Source of the DNA: Eumeta japonica
Taxonomy: Eukaryota > Arthropoda > Insecta > Lepidoptera > Psychidae
Reading direction: 5' to 3'
Length of the DNA stretch: 64,000 bases
Assembly: GCA_005406025.1 (NCBI GenBank)
Contig: BGZK01000145.1
Coordinates: 1-64,000, forward strand
The notes under the pieces were generated by a model. It ran no database searches. It saw only the letters and a list, made by a program, of their open reading frames with translations, and was not told where the DNA came from. Positions 13,512 to 27,400 of the stretch are shown one piece after another; position 1 is the stretch's first letter; every line of letters starts with the position of its first letter. The position numbers and the translations under genes were made by a program.

Positions 13512-14160
13512 GAGTAGGGATTAACCCAACCACTACGACCTTTTAAGGTCTTCAATCCGGTGCGCTTTCCGCGCCTCATGGAGTTCCTCCTCTTCATGGG
13601 ATCACAAAGTCGAAAATGTATCAAAAACAATAATATCCGATGGCACGATCACTCAGAAACTTTCCGGCGCTTTTTATACATCGATGATTTTATTGACAAA
13701 ATTGACACCTCTTGGCGCATTAGAGCAATGACGAATACACGCGCGACGATAGCTCCACAGTGCACCTACACAACGATATACCATTTAGCAAAGAAAGTCA
13801 TAGTTACCACTGTATCCAGTTCAGTATGCCAGGTTGTTGTTAAACGTGTTAATTATTGATTTTCAAAGTAAATATTGTAACGGAGAGGCATGGGATGGCC
13901 AAGAAGTCGCAGAGGTCGCAGTCCGTGCTGTACATTTCACGTGACCTCCTATGCCGAGGTACCTGCCTAAGAGGCACCTATAGGGCAGTCACGCGCCGAC
14001 GGTATCACCATGCCGAAATGGCCGCGTTTTAGATGTTTTTAGTCTGTGAGAGTCGGACACACCTGTGTGCCCGGGCGCATGGACGGTCCATAATGGGTTT
14101 TTCTCTTCTTTCCCCACCCCTTTCGCACGGGTGAACTACAAAAAAGAAAAAAAAAACACG
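13512..14160 (+). mobile_element. Likely 3' UTR and A-rich tail of a non-LTR retrotransposon
   Basis: Moderately GC-rich sequence follows the stop codon of the jockey-like ORF and ends in an A-rich tail at about 14138-14157, as LINE insertions do. A 99-codon open frame at 13560-13859 lies within it and has no recognisable motif. The segment from about 13880 may be a 3' UTR of a second, similar element; I cannot separate them by eye. Confidence 0.5.
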
Positions 14161-15000
14161 TGTGGCACTCGGGGACTGCCGCGGTAAAGCTATTGCATAG
14201 TATTTTTTATCAACTTATGCAATTATAATTATTTGTTTATTTTATTTCTGCAGTATTTTTTTTGAGGAGATGCCCTAACGCCGAAACTCTAAGCAGGCAT
14301 GAGTCACCAGATTGCAGGGCGAAGAGGGGGATTATGCATCCGCAGTAAAGCCGATACAACCAATGCCACTTAAAGGCGAGTTGCTGAACTAAAGAGACAA
14401 GCGTGATATTTCAAAAAGGTCATTAAAATTCTGCTATTCATCGATAGATGGCAAAAGTAAAAAGTATCACCGCTGTGCCGGTCGGAGTGGGGGTGTTGGG
14501 TTATTTTCGTTACGGAATTTTTGGATTCGGTCTCCACGCTCAAGGCCCGCGATAGAAGCTATGATGCAATAGCTTAAAAGGTCTTACGGTGACGTCGTCT
14601 GATATTCAAAGTCGCAGTTAGTCCCTGCCGTAGACCGAGCGCTAAAATGTTTACACATCATTAAGCAACTGATTACAGTACTTTTTTTAAATATTTTTTT
14701 ATATATAATTGATTTGACAATTTTTGGAGTTAGGCATTTTTCTCCTCTATGTCAATAATATAATCTACAATATTTGGGAGATAAAAAAACATGTATGACA
14801 ACACTACTACAATCTTTAGTTGATGTCATCGAAAAGTGTTTACTATTTTTCTTTCAGTTTAAGAGAAAATGTTTGCATAAAATTTCTATTACACTGGCGG
14901 TTATGTTATATTATGTCTAGCATTATAACCCTTTTGAGGAGACTGAGTATAACCGTATAATTCGTCTAAATTTAGCTTGCATCTATGTTTATAGTACAAT
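14161..15000. other. Region upstream of the GCC2 gene
   Basis: 14161-14640 is again more GC-rich and looks like transposon remains without a recognisable frame. From about 14650 it becomes AT-rich and leads into the start codon at 15001. An in-frame TAG at 14992-14994 supports 15001 as the first usable ATG. No clear core promoter element could be identified. Confidence 0.4.
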
Positions 15001-18000
15001 ATGGATGGTGCTTCAGACTCCATGGTAATTTTTAATATTATTGTAATTAATGACTCTTTTCAGTATCGTACAGTCCGTATTATGCATAAATGAAAGTATG
15101 GATTATTTAAAATAGTCATTTCCGTAATTATATCACATTTTATGTTAGACACCGGTTTTGATTATAGGCTGAAGAACAAAACGCGAAGAAAAATCCGTTT
15201 GAAGACTTAAGTAGAGAGGAATTAATAAAGAAATGTAAAGGTTTATTAGTAATAGCACAAAAGGCTAAGCAAGCTAAACTTGGTAAGTATTAAAATTTAT
15301 CTTGATTCACATTGTGATAAAAAATTTTTTACACTTTTCTCCACATGTGAAAATTTGCGCATCATGATAAGAAGACATTAAGTTCAGCACTTGTACTAAT
15401 GTGATTTAATTCTTCTGCAAAATTTTTGATTTATTATTCAGATTTTTGTTTTACCTCATGAATTTTTTTTATAATACATATAATAAAAGTGTTGGAACAA
15501 GATGAAATGTTTATTAAGGGGTTAGAGGTAGTCAGAGGCATGAAAAAATGATATTTTTTGATGATTTTTTGTGCTAATAGATTATTTTACTTTACAAAAG
15601 TAAAAATATAGCATCAATACATTATGTTTTGACTTGACTTCACCAAAATTTATAAAAAAAAATCAATAATTTTAAAAGTTATGATTGTGTGGACGCAGTT
15701 CCTCCAGAAGTCCCTTGCAATGACCATTACAAATCCTTGGAGATTCAGCTAAAATCAATCGGACAAAAAAAAAAAATAGTTTTATTAGTAGATAATCTAG
15801 TGTCTGATCAAAGCTTTTTTTTTTAAAAAAAAATAACAAAATGATGGCCTCAGGAATTTTTTTCAGATTTTTGGAAAAAACTTACAGTTAATTGTTTATA
15901 AAAAAACCAAATTAAAAAAAATCCTGTGATCGGGCACTAGTTTTTCATGTTTTTCAAAAGCTATATAAATTTCATTGAAATCTATTGAGTGGTTTTTGAG
16001 TTATAGTGGCCACCAATTTAAAAAACATAGTTTTGAGAGAAATGCATTTAAAATTTTACAATCGATTTATGTAAAGTAATATGATTATTTAATTACTTAC
16101 ACTAAGTTGTCTATTCCTGGGCCACATAATAGTTCTTCAGCCGTTCTAGAAGCTTCCAAAATATTGATTTGCTGTTGCCTATGTATCATTCCGCCTTCTT
16201 GAGTGTTATCTGCCGTCATCGCCTTAACTGCCACTTTCACATGTGCAGCATACATTTTTTCAGCATACAGATAAGAATTAGGCCCACAGTTAAGTCCCAG
16301 TGTATTCATTATGACCAATAATTAATTTATACCTTCATTAAATATACTAATAGCTATGTATGCAGCAATTTGTACAATAGTAGAACTAGTCAAAGCTTTC
16401 AAATATATGAAATATTGAATTGAAAAAAATCTCTCTCAGATAGATTTTTTAGGAAATTTTATGCTCTACAAGAATCTGCAATGTAAAAAATTTTATCGTG
16501 AACTGTTTAAAAGTTATGGTGCTTTTAACGAAAAAAGATTTTTTTACGTGTTATTTAAATGGAAAACTTGGAATGTTCACTGCCACCTTTTAAAATTGAA
16601 CTAAATATCATGCCTTTCGGAAGTATTTTTTTCTCGGTAATTAGGTTCATTTTAACCCATAAATTCGATAGGTTAGTTTTCTTTTGGCTCAGCCTAATAC
16701 ATACCTAAAATTTCATCTTCCAACTTCACCACATCATCATCTCATTGTAAAATTGCTAAAATTTCTATAGAATTATGTGTATTACATGATTGCATTAGAG
16801 CCATTTCGTACCAAAAATTGGCATACACTCACTTTCAAGCTCAACTGCATACTAACTCGAACAAAGCGATATCTTGTTTTTTTTTGCTCCCATTTTAGTT
16901 TGTGTGCGTGGCTTACAGTATTAGATGTCTTATCTAATTCACCGACCACACATAGGATATGTCATTTTTAACTAAACTGTGTGGGAATGCGGCATGTGCA
17001 GCATACATGACCCGCAACGTATTAAAACTGCAATCACATATTGGATATGTGCTTTGCTGTAAACGTATTAATGTATATGTTAGCTTCTCAGGCATATTTA
17101 GTATTATAGTGGAATGTGTAGATGGCAAAGGGCCATTACAACATTTCTAGGCACTTCACAACGGAATTGCAATATTTTCTTGTATGAGAACTTTCTCTCA
17201 GAATAATAATAGTTGCCAACTGAGCTTACAGTGAATTCACGTCTCAATGGAAAACTTACTTGTTTCATTATTTATTAATAAAAACAATGATTATACAAAC
17301 TGTCTTCTTCAGAAATTTTGTAAACGAAATATTATAAAAAGAATGATTGATTTTCTCTCACTCTCTTTTAACATATTAACCAACTGATTTTTGCCTTTCT
17401 TCATGTGGGTTATAGAATTAATTTTTGGTTTGAATTATTTGTATTTACTATTCATTTGCAATTACATTTCAGATTTGCAAACTGAAGTTGAGAGCTATAA
17501 AAATGAAATAGAATCCCTGAAAAAGGAAAAAATCACAGCCACTGAAAATATCCGCACACTCCAGGAATTTGTAGATTCCTTAACGGAACAAAAATTGAAC
17601 TACATAACTGAATTAGATGCAGCCAGAAATAAAATCCAGTCATTAGAATCATCATGTAAAACATATGAAGATGAATTAAAACAAATTAAAGCAATGATAA
17701 TAGTCAAAGATACTAATATTCAGGGTTTGAAAACGGAGCTTTCAGATTTGGAAAATGAAGTTGTATCTCTAAAAAGGCAAAACAAAAGGCTTGTGGATGA
17801 AAATGAACACTTACTAAATCAGCTATCCGATTTAGAATCAAAAGCTCTTGAATTCAATGAAATTGGTCTTCAACAAAGGGAGCAACTTCGAATTTTGGAA
17901 GAAAATGTAGTTAAAGGTGACATTGACAATAATATACTTAATTCAAAAAGCATTTAAATTTAACACTTTGTTATTGACACAGCCCAAGTGTATACTGAAT

Positions 18001-21000
18001 CCTATTAATTTATTTAATTATCACATTAAATTTGTGAATAGCATTTGCTTGTTTCTAAATTATACAAGTATTGTGTAGAAATTGTAAGATTTTCGATGTG
18101 TGCTTGGAAAAGACTAGTTTTTTATTACTTTGATGATGTGTGAATTTTAAAAACAGTGTATCATGAAGGTGCATCTTTCTAACTGATTTTAGAAAAAATA
18201 ACATTTTCAAATTTTCAGATAGTATTTTTAAATATGTATGTCAAGTGATAATTTTCCATGTGAATCGATTTCGTTTCAACTAGTTTTGTGTTAAAAAGGG
18301 ACTATCTTAAGGGTGGTCCCATATGAATTTGGTCAAATTAAATTCTTCAATTTGTATGAATCATCTGCATGATAAATAAAATTAGTCTTTCTTTTAAATT
18401 GATTGACCACATTTGTTAAGAGACTAGTTTAAGTTTTGTGCTATGTTCATCTCAGCAATATATAATACACATACTTTATTAATTCGATCTGAAAGATTTA
18501 GGTGTTTGTAATGCTCAAACAACTTGTGTACATGTTTCTTATATGTAATACTGTTGTAATTTCGGCAGGCATTACATGTTTCTTCTCCTTTTCTACTAAT
18601 GACATGTTTAGTAACTTTTAAGTTCATATTTTTTTTTTTACAAATGTCAATTTCTGAAATGTAGATTTGAACAATGATGTAATCAATGTTTTTTATAAAA
18701 ATTATTCTTACATTTTTTTTTTGCATATTTTTTCTTATCTATGTTTATGTTGTGTTTTAGATCACACTAATAACATTTTAGAAAATCAAGAAAGTGAATC
18801 GAAAAAGTTGGAAGAAAAAGTTATACAATTGGAAAAAGAATTAGCCTCAAAAGAATTGAATGATTCGGCAATGCAAAACAAAATAGATGAATATGACCAA
18901 AAACTAAAAGAAATTACTATAAAGTATGAAAATGAGAAAGATAAAAAAGAAAAAGCAAATGTTAAATTAAGAAGTTATAAAGACAAAATACTGAAATGCT
19001 CAGCATGTATAAATCAACTTAAAAATACAAGATTTATACTGTCAAAAACTGTAAGAGATTACTCGGAGAATATTCCCAAATGGCAAAATGATATCGTCAA
19101 AGCATCGAAAATTCTTGACGGTCAAATTTTGGCACTTAATAATGAGAACATATCATTGAAGGAACAGCTAAAAGATTTGCAACAACAACAAACTGATCTG
19201 CTTAATCAAAATCAATTACTAACCAATGAAATTAATGATATCAGATCTGCCTCAAAGAATAATGGCCAAAATATAGATTCTAAAATAGAAACAATGCTTT
19301 TGCAGATAAAAGCTCTTGAATCAGAAAAGGCGACTTTAGTAAAAGAAAAATTAAATGCTAGAGACCAAATAATAGACTTAGAAAATAAAAACAAAATACT
19401 AGAAAATAATATTACCATTTTAGACACTGAATATGAATCTGTTAAAATAGAGTTGGATAAATTGAATCACGAAAAGTTTGCCTTGGAACAAAATTATAAG
19501 ACAAAAAATTTAGAAGAAATAAATGAGCTTAAACTGGAAGTCAGATATTTGAAAGACCAATATGAATTAATGAAAAAGGATAATGAAAACCTAAACGATT
19601 TGAATGGACTCCTCAAAGAAGAAGTTGCAACTTTACAAATGTCATTAGAACATCCTAATAATGATGCTGAGAATCTGTCAGATCTAAATAGCTCCTTACA
19701 GGCTGATATAGTCAAACTGGAAACTAAACTGTCTGCATATAAGCAAGAGAATTCATCATTGTTAACAGCCATGAAAGAATCTCGGGCTAAGCTCAAGAAT
19801 TATGAATCTTTGGTGATGGAAAGCGAGGAGGCAAAATCAAAATTGGCAGGCTACAAAACTGAGAATGCGGAGCTTTTGAATGAAATGAAAGAAATTAATC
19901 AAGTGTTAAAAGAGCGAGGGGAGACAATTTCTAAACAACAGAAAGCCATTGTTGAAATGGAGAGGCTCATCGAAACCTTGGAAAAGGAAAGAGCAGATAT
20001 GCTTAACAATGAAAGTGACCTGCGGAAACGGCTCGCATCATTGGAAGAAGATATGACACAGTTGAGACAGTCGAAGAATGATGATGATCAAATTACTGAG
20101 AAAGTAGTTTGTGAGCGCGACGGCGCCGTGAAGAATTTAGCTGAGAAAGATGTCATCATTTCTTCATTATTGAGGCAACATCCTGTCACTTCTGGTGTGT
20201 GATATTTTTGTTTTTTTCATGTTTTGTTGATTTAACTTCGTCATTATTTTTATATTTTACCTTTACAGTGGAGTTACCTAATGATGATATGTCTACATCT
20301 ACAATATCAAAAGCTGACGAACATGCTAGAATGAAAGATTTAGATGATACCTTTGAAGAAAAGTAAGTTATGCTGTACTAACAACCCACACACCCACACA
20401 CATACATATATACACCTTCACACACATGTACGCACGCACGCACACACACAACCATATAGAAACAAATGGATGTGACTATCAAAGACATACAAAAATTTTA
20501 TTTTTGTGGTTACCATATGGTGTATCGAAACCATATACAGCCTATCATTGGTGCAATCACATGTTCATAATATATATCAAATTTCATTAAAATCCATTAA
20601 GCTGGTATTAAGTTGTATAAGGACAGACAGGCAAACAGATAAAAATTTAAAAAATGATAACATCGGGGTCAGTGAGTCATATAAGGAATATTCGAAGCAA
20701 AAATGTTATGTACAGACAGAACCTACAGATTTATAAAGTAATATAGATTATCCGAAAAGGACTTGCAGATCTGTTAAATCATATGTATTTAAAAATCTTG
20801 TCATAAATATTTTCCATTTAACTCTATTCCATTACTCAAAGAAATATGTGTAATTCTAATTTTGTTATGGATTTGTCTGTTTGTACAAACAATAGCATTG
20901 TTGTAAGTATTGCAATAGGAATTCATTTCAAAACAATATGTCCATGTCTTATTTTGTTATCTTTTTGTCTGTTTATATCAAATCGTTATATTATTTGTTA

Positions 21001-21456
21001 TAATAATGAGAATTAAAGAAAAAATAATAATTTTTCTTTGAAATAGGTACATGGGCATGCGAATCATTGAAGTGTGGAATTTGACTAGCAGAGTTAGATT
21101 ATTAATTCTATTAATAATCTAACTCTTCAATAGATATTTAATCTATTTTTATGTAGGATATTTAACACAAAAAATCAAAACAAGGAATTAGAAGATTAGT
21201 CATATTTATTAAATTAATTGAATGTTTTAAAAAAAAGTATTTTGGAGATTTTTGATCTAGTTAGTGAGTTTATGTTGCATTAAAATTATAAACTATGTTC
21301 GTAACATCTAAAGAATTGAATTATATATACAATGTTTTCAATCATTTATGTTTTGGAAGTAGTGATAACCTAGTAATTAATAAGCCCATTTGAAATCCAT
21401 AAAATACAGATTCTAAAAGCAGGCCTATATCACTGTGTGGTTTTGTTAACTCATAT

Positions 21457-21496
<40 letters not shown>

Positions 21497-24400
21497 ATGT
21501 GGGATGTACAAATATAATGTTTTTATTTTACAGGTATAGCAAATTAAGAATATTTGCTTTGAAACTCAAAAAGCGACTTAATGAGGCTACTACACAATTG
21601 AAAAGTGCAGAAGAAGACAAAAGCAGATTGGAGAAGATACTAAATGATAACATGAATTCAGCATCACAAGAATCAAAAGAAAAAAATGAAGAAATCTGCA
21701 AAGAGAAAATAGATAATTTTGTTACTGACAAGATAAATTCTGAAGTAAAAGATTATGAGCAAAAAATTGTGGAATTAAATGTGTCTCTTGAAGCTTTATC
21801 AGTGGATCTACAAAAAGTTAAAGGTAAAATTCCAGTAAATAATGAAAACCACATACAACTTGTTAAGGTATATAAATGCTAACATTTCTGAATTTACAGC
21901 TGATTTGGCTTCCAAGGAGTTATCTCTAGCCAAGGAAATAGAAGAACATAAAAATACAAAAGATAACTTGGAGAAAGCACGTCGTGACATAAAAAAAAAA
22001 AATGTGTTGAGTTTAGAAATGGAAGACTATGAACGCTCCATGAAGGACCTAACTAACAAAATGGAAGAAAACAAAAAGAAAATGGTTCAGGTAGTTTATT
22101 TAAATATTCTCTTTATTTTTTTGTTATCAAAACAATGATTTCAAATTTATTTACGACTAGTAGCTTCAATTATTTCAATCAAAATATTTAATTATTCTCA
22201 TCTTTATATTTTTCACAGATGGAATCTACAATTGATAGTCAACAAGGGACTATAAATGCAATGAAAACACAGTTAAAACTGTTGGAAGATCAAGTAAAAT
22301 CGGAAGAGACCCAAAACAGACACACAAAAGAAGAATTACAACATGCTCTAGAAGAAATAAAAGAGAAGGAAAATTTAATACAAGTTAAAAACGAAGTTAT
22401 ATCTAAGTTGGAACAAGAGCGCGAAGATGAGAAGCAAAATAATGAGGAACAGAAAATAGAATTGGCCACTTTGCTTGGTGAAAAGGAAAAGATTATAATG
22501 GGACTGTGTGAAGATAAATTGGAATTAAACAATCGCTTAAAGAAATTAGAATTCAAATGCGCCGATTTGGAAGAAAATCAAAAAATCAGGAACATAGAAC
22601 TGGAAGATTTGAAGACTGAATATACAAGTTATAAGGTATGTATCAAGTGGTATAGTAAACATGTGGTAATTTTCCAAATAATGGGTAGGTTAATCTGCCT
22701 GGAAATATATTTGTAGATGAAGTACGTAAGCCCATTAATCATGATAACAAATATGATGTTAAAATTAAAATTGATTAAATAACAATGAATTATTAGTCGT
22801 CCAATATTCTTTCCATATTATAGAGGGATATTTAAATTTGTATATTTATGCCATGAATGGTCTAGGTTGCTTATGAAATTTAGGAAGAATGTAGCGGATG
22901 GTAACTGAGTATGAAGATCATGAAACTGCATTTGGTTGCTGTATGAAATTTACTGGCATCACTTTCTGAAGGTGTGAAATGTTATACAAAATAATTTGGG
23001 GGCTGATACATTTTTTCCGCGTCTGATCTTTTTTCTGATTCTTGAAATGTTCAAAGAATGAATGTAGTGTATAATAATATTATTAATATACCATTTTAGA
23101 GAAAAATAATTATGGGAGTACATCAAATTTATGGCAAATTTATCAGAGGTGAATGACATAGTTAATAGGTATAAATTAAAAATAAATGGGACTAAACATG
23201 TATAACTGTTCATCAGATAGTTGTAATGGAAACGTAGGTTTGAAGGCAGAAACTGTAATTTTAAGGTCGGTTAGGTGCGTGTTAAGTGATGCAATTGGTC
23301 TAAGTATCATATTGTGAAAAAAATGCTTGGAATACCGAGTAAAAAACTGAGAATGAAATATTTAATTGTTAAATGCTTCAGTTGCCTAAAAACCATCTGT
23401 TTATAATTATCAAGGCCATAGAACTCTTTTATTTTTTCTTAATCTGATTGTGCTTCAATCTCTATATAATTCTTAAAAGTATATTAAGATCATATTTTTA
23501 GTTAATGGAAATTTAATTTAAAATGATAGGAAAGGAGTGTGTACTGTTATTACCTTTTATAATGTTGTAATATATATTTAAAAATAATCATAAAAAAAAT
23601 ACATGGATTAATTATAGTTTTAAATATTTCTGTTGCTCTACTTTGTACACAGGTAAGAGCCCAAGCCGTGTTGCGTCAAAATCAAACAGTGGACCACAGT
23701 CAAGAAGAACAATTGAAAGAAGAAATGGCTGTTCTCAAAGCGCAAATAGATTCACTATCTGCAAAGTTGACTGCAACAGAGTAAGTTTGTGTGTATTTGT
23801 ACATTTTGGATGAGATGCATATTTTTAATCTATAAATTGTTTGCATTTTGGTTGTAGAGTAATAATCCAATATCCTGAAAAATTTTAATAGTTATTGTAC
23901 ACTCGTAAGATCTTGTCCAGACTGAAGTTGAAGCAAGTGTGAGTTTGCATCTGTACACTAAAGAAAAAATTTTTTTTTTATTTTATATTAATTATAATTA
24001 ATAAAAAAAGACAAATGCGGGCGGCAGGGGGCGAGCAAGCGCTTACCCTGTCCTTTCCTACAACAAACTTTCCTCTGAGATCAAATTGTGGTTATTGCGA
24101 TGTAACTCGTGACTAAATTCAACCCAGTCAAAATGATTCAAGGCGTACTGCATAGTTGTGAATATATGTAATTTGCGTTTTTAATTTTAACAATTCTTTC
24201 AAAAGAGTTGTATCAGATAATAAAGTACTTTTTGATACAAGAACATATATTGCTATATTCAGCAGACAATATCTTATGTAGAAGTTAATTACAAAAATTA
24301 CTAAATGGTATTGTTAAATCAATACCCAAGCACCCTACAGTTTGTTTTCATTCCAAATTTTTATATGGTATAAAAGATATGACTTGGATACAAAGCAAAT

Positions 24401-27400
24401 TTAAACACATGCATTATTATGTAATTTTTTGGTTTTAATAGGACGTTTTGATAGTTATTGTATTTATATAATACAATAATAATACTCCACTATTTTAAAT
24501 ATATATACATATATGTTAATTTTTAATAGACACCAGTGCTCGGAACTACGATCGTTGTACGAGGGCGAGCGTCGTAGTGCGACCGAGGCGACAGCAGAGG
24601 CGGGCCGCGCCGCTCAGCGCACGGCGCGCCTGCAAGCGGACTTGACTCGTCTCACTGCTCAGATCGAATCTGAACGCGCTCATCATAAATTGCAGGTATA
24701 CACGGCAGGTTTGGAAATTAAAACTTACAAAGGTTTAACCTGTTGGATTCCTGTCATCAATAAAATTATTTTTATGGTTCTACTAGCTTATACCGACGGT
24801 TCTTTGTGCACGGGTATGGTCTTTTCATCTTTAATATCGAGATAAATGATTAACATGATCCCAATGCCGATTCAGTATACAGTTTCAATTCCAGTTCTAT
24901 TGTCCCTTTTGATTCAGTCATATTCTAAATGTTGACTTTAATCCTGCTTTAAACTACGACCCTGATCGTGCTCTCGGTCCAAATACTGGTCCCACTCTAG
25001 ATTTCGATCCCCACCCCGATTATGCTTTTGATTTCGATCGTGGTTCAGCTGTCCACATTAATTCCGGTACCGCTCTAGATTCATTACATAAAATATACCA
25101 TTCGTCTTTTGGCCTTGAAATATAAAAATAATATCTTCAAAGGTAACAAAACATCATACAAAAACTATTTTACCCTTTTAGGGGTTGAATTTCTAAAAAT
25201 ATGGCAACACTTTCCTTTATTTGTAGCAAAGACCTAGAATATCACATTTTATAATCCTAAATTAAAAAGTAACAGTATTTCTATACCAACTTCTAATTCG
25301 CCTTCTTTAAGATTGAATTTTCAATAACCCTGAAATACATGTTGTCTTATTTTAAAAGAAGATCAGTATTTCCATAAAAATAAGAGCTTAAGTCCTGAAT
25401 CAAGGCTTTAAAAATGGAATTTCTGAAAGCCTCTTTTTAGTGTTTGCCTGGATTATTTAAAAGTAAGCCTTGTGTAAAATTTCATGTTTCTATAGCCTGT
25501 CATTTTAGATGTAATTTCATCAGTCAGAGCGGATTAATTTCCCTTTTTATATATAATTAGCTAGCCCGCATACAATGTTCTGCCCTTTCTTGTTCTCCAT
25601 CAGCATGGATACAAAATATTTTTTTTCATCTTTTGTATCGATCGATGTCAATCTCAAGCCCAGTCTCGCTTTCAATTTCAATTCCAATTGCAGTCACACT
25701 TTTGATTTTGATCCCACGCTCATTTTTAACCCCAGCCCCGTTTCAAATGTCAGTCCCGCTTTCAATTGTGATCCAGTTCCCATTCTCAATTCTGTTCCCC
25801 ATCCCACTTTCAGTTCTAATTCCGCTACAAATCACAGTTCTGATTTGGATGAAGCCGAGGGCAAACAATTCCTTCGTCTTGTATTTCAATCCTGATTAGG
25901 CCCTCGTTTCTGATGCCAATCGCACACTCATTTTTGACCCTGGTCTTGTTTTCAATTTCGGACCCGATCCTGGCTCTGGATTCTGTTTCCCGTACCGTTT
26001 CCAGTTTAGATACTGCTACCTTTATAAATCTTAAAGTATAAGAATGATTTAAAATTTAATGTGGGGCAAATTGAGAGCGATATATTTATCAATCCGTCTT
26101 ACACCAATTGAGGGAGGAGGGTCTAGAGAAATTAAAATTTATGATTGTGCATATTTTGAATGAGATATCTAAAAGAAGTATAGTAAAAAATATACCTTGA
26201 AAAAAAATAAAAAAAGTACTCCGCAACTACGCCACCTATCAGAATATAAACTATCCTATCTCTCGTATTGGACCAGATTACACAAAAATGCCAAGTTTCA
26301 TGAAGATTGATTGAGTTGTCTTAGAGTTCATCTTAGACAAACATATCACTGGATTTTTATATAATACGCGATACACATGTCAACATAGAAGACAGAACTG
26401 TCATTGATAGTCCAAAAAAATAAAACAAAAAAAAATGTTGATCCGATCTCTACCAAACATCACAGGATCACTCGTTAGGTCAATCTAAAGATTACCTCAA
26501 AATTTGATCAAAATCGGTCCAGTCGTTTCGGAGTCCATAGGCAACATATATACATACACACATTGACTATATATATAAATAATATACTAAAAACTATCTG
26601 TAATGACTTTCTATAATTTTCGGGTTCTTTTAACAGACTTCTACATTAACACAATGCTACAAAACACAATTAACTGAGTTAGAGGAGAAGTTGCAAAAAG
26701 AGACTGAAGAACTTAAACAACAGTTACTGGACAGTCGGCAGAGGCATGGTAAGGGAGACTTTGTTCGAGATAGGGTCAGCAGAAACAATGAAGCTTACAT
26801 GTTGCCCATTATACCAAAAGATGAGGGCAGTGACAGTGAAATTGATATCAATGTGTCGATGCTCCCAAGAGAAGAAGGAGAGGTGAGCGGAAACTTCATT
26901 GTCATTAACATAATTTTATGAAAAAGTTAGCTAATTTTTAATATATACATATAAAAAAAAACTATGTGTCATTTGTAAACTTACGAAGGGCTCAGAATCG
27001 GCGCCTTCGCCGCCTCCGTCGAAGCCCTACTTATCGGGGGGTAACCGTTCGCCAGTGCCCCTGGAACGACTCTTGGAAGAGGGTGTGCCCGAAGACGAAA
27101 TTATGGACAGCTCCTCGTTAGCTCTCACCCCGGAACAAGAGCTTGCTGATTTGCGTCGTAAACTACAAGCACAGATACAAAGGTATAATAATATTATGAA
27201 GTTTTAGTTTAAGATTAGGTGAATCACTTTCATTTTATTAGTTTTTTAAGAGACATTATATTAGAGAATGTTTTTTTGAATCAATATGAAAATTTTGCTA
27301 CTTATTTTAAAATTACTGTAAATAAAGCAAAATTTCTATATTAAAATTTAGCTAAATATAAATATGGATTTTTCTCATTTTACAAATGACTGGTTTAAAT

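Noticed and set aside
17391..17957. Longer reading of GCC2 exon 3 as a separate 188-aa protein
   Set aside because: The extra N-terminal and C-terminal residues are intron sequence; the acceptor at 17471-17472 and donor at 17917 join in phase with neighbouring GCC2 exons.
20383..20453. CA-rich tract considered as a CRISPR-like or regular repeat array
   Set aside because: It is an imperfect dinucleotide microsatellite without spacers; nothing in the window resembles a CRISPR array.
25575..25899. Overlapping plus-strand frames of 106 and 88 codons with Asp/Asn/Pro/Phe-rich repeats
   Set aside because: They follow from the 18-bp repeat period, which keeps several frames open at once; the same texture recurs in noncoding copies elsewhere.
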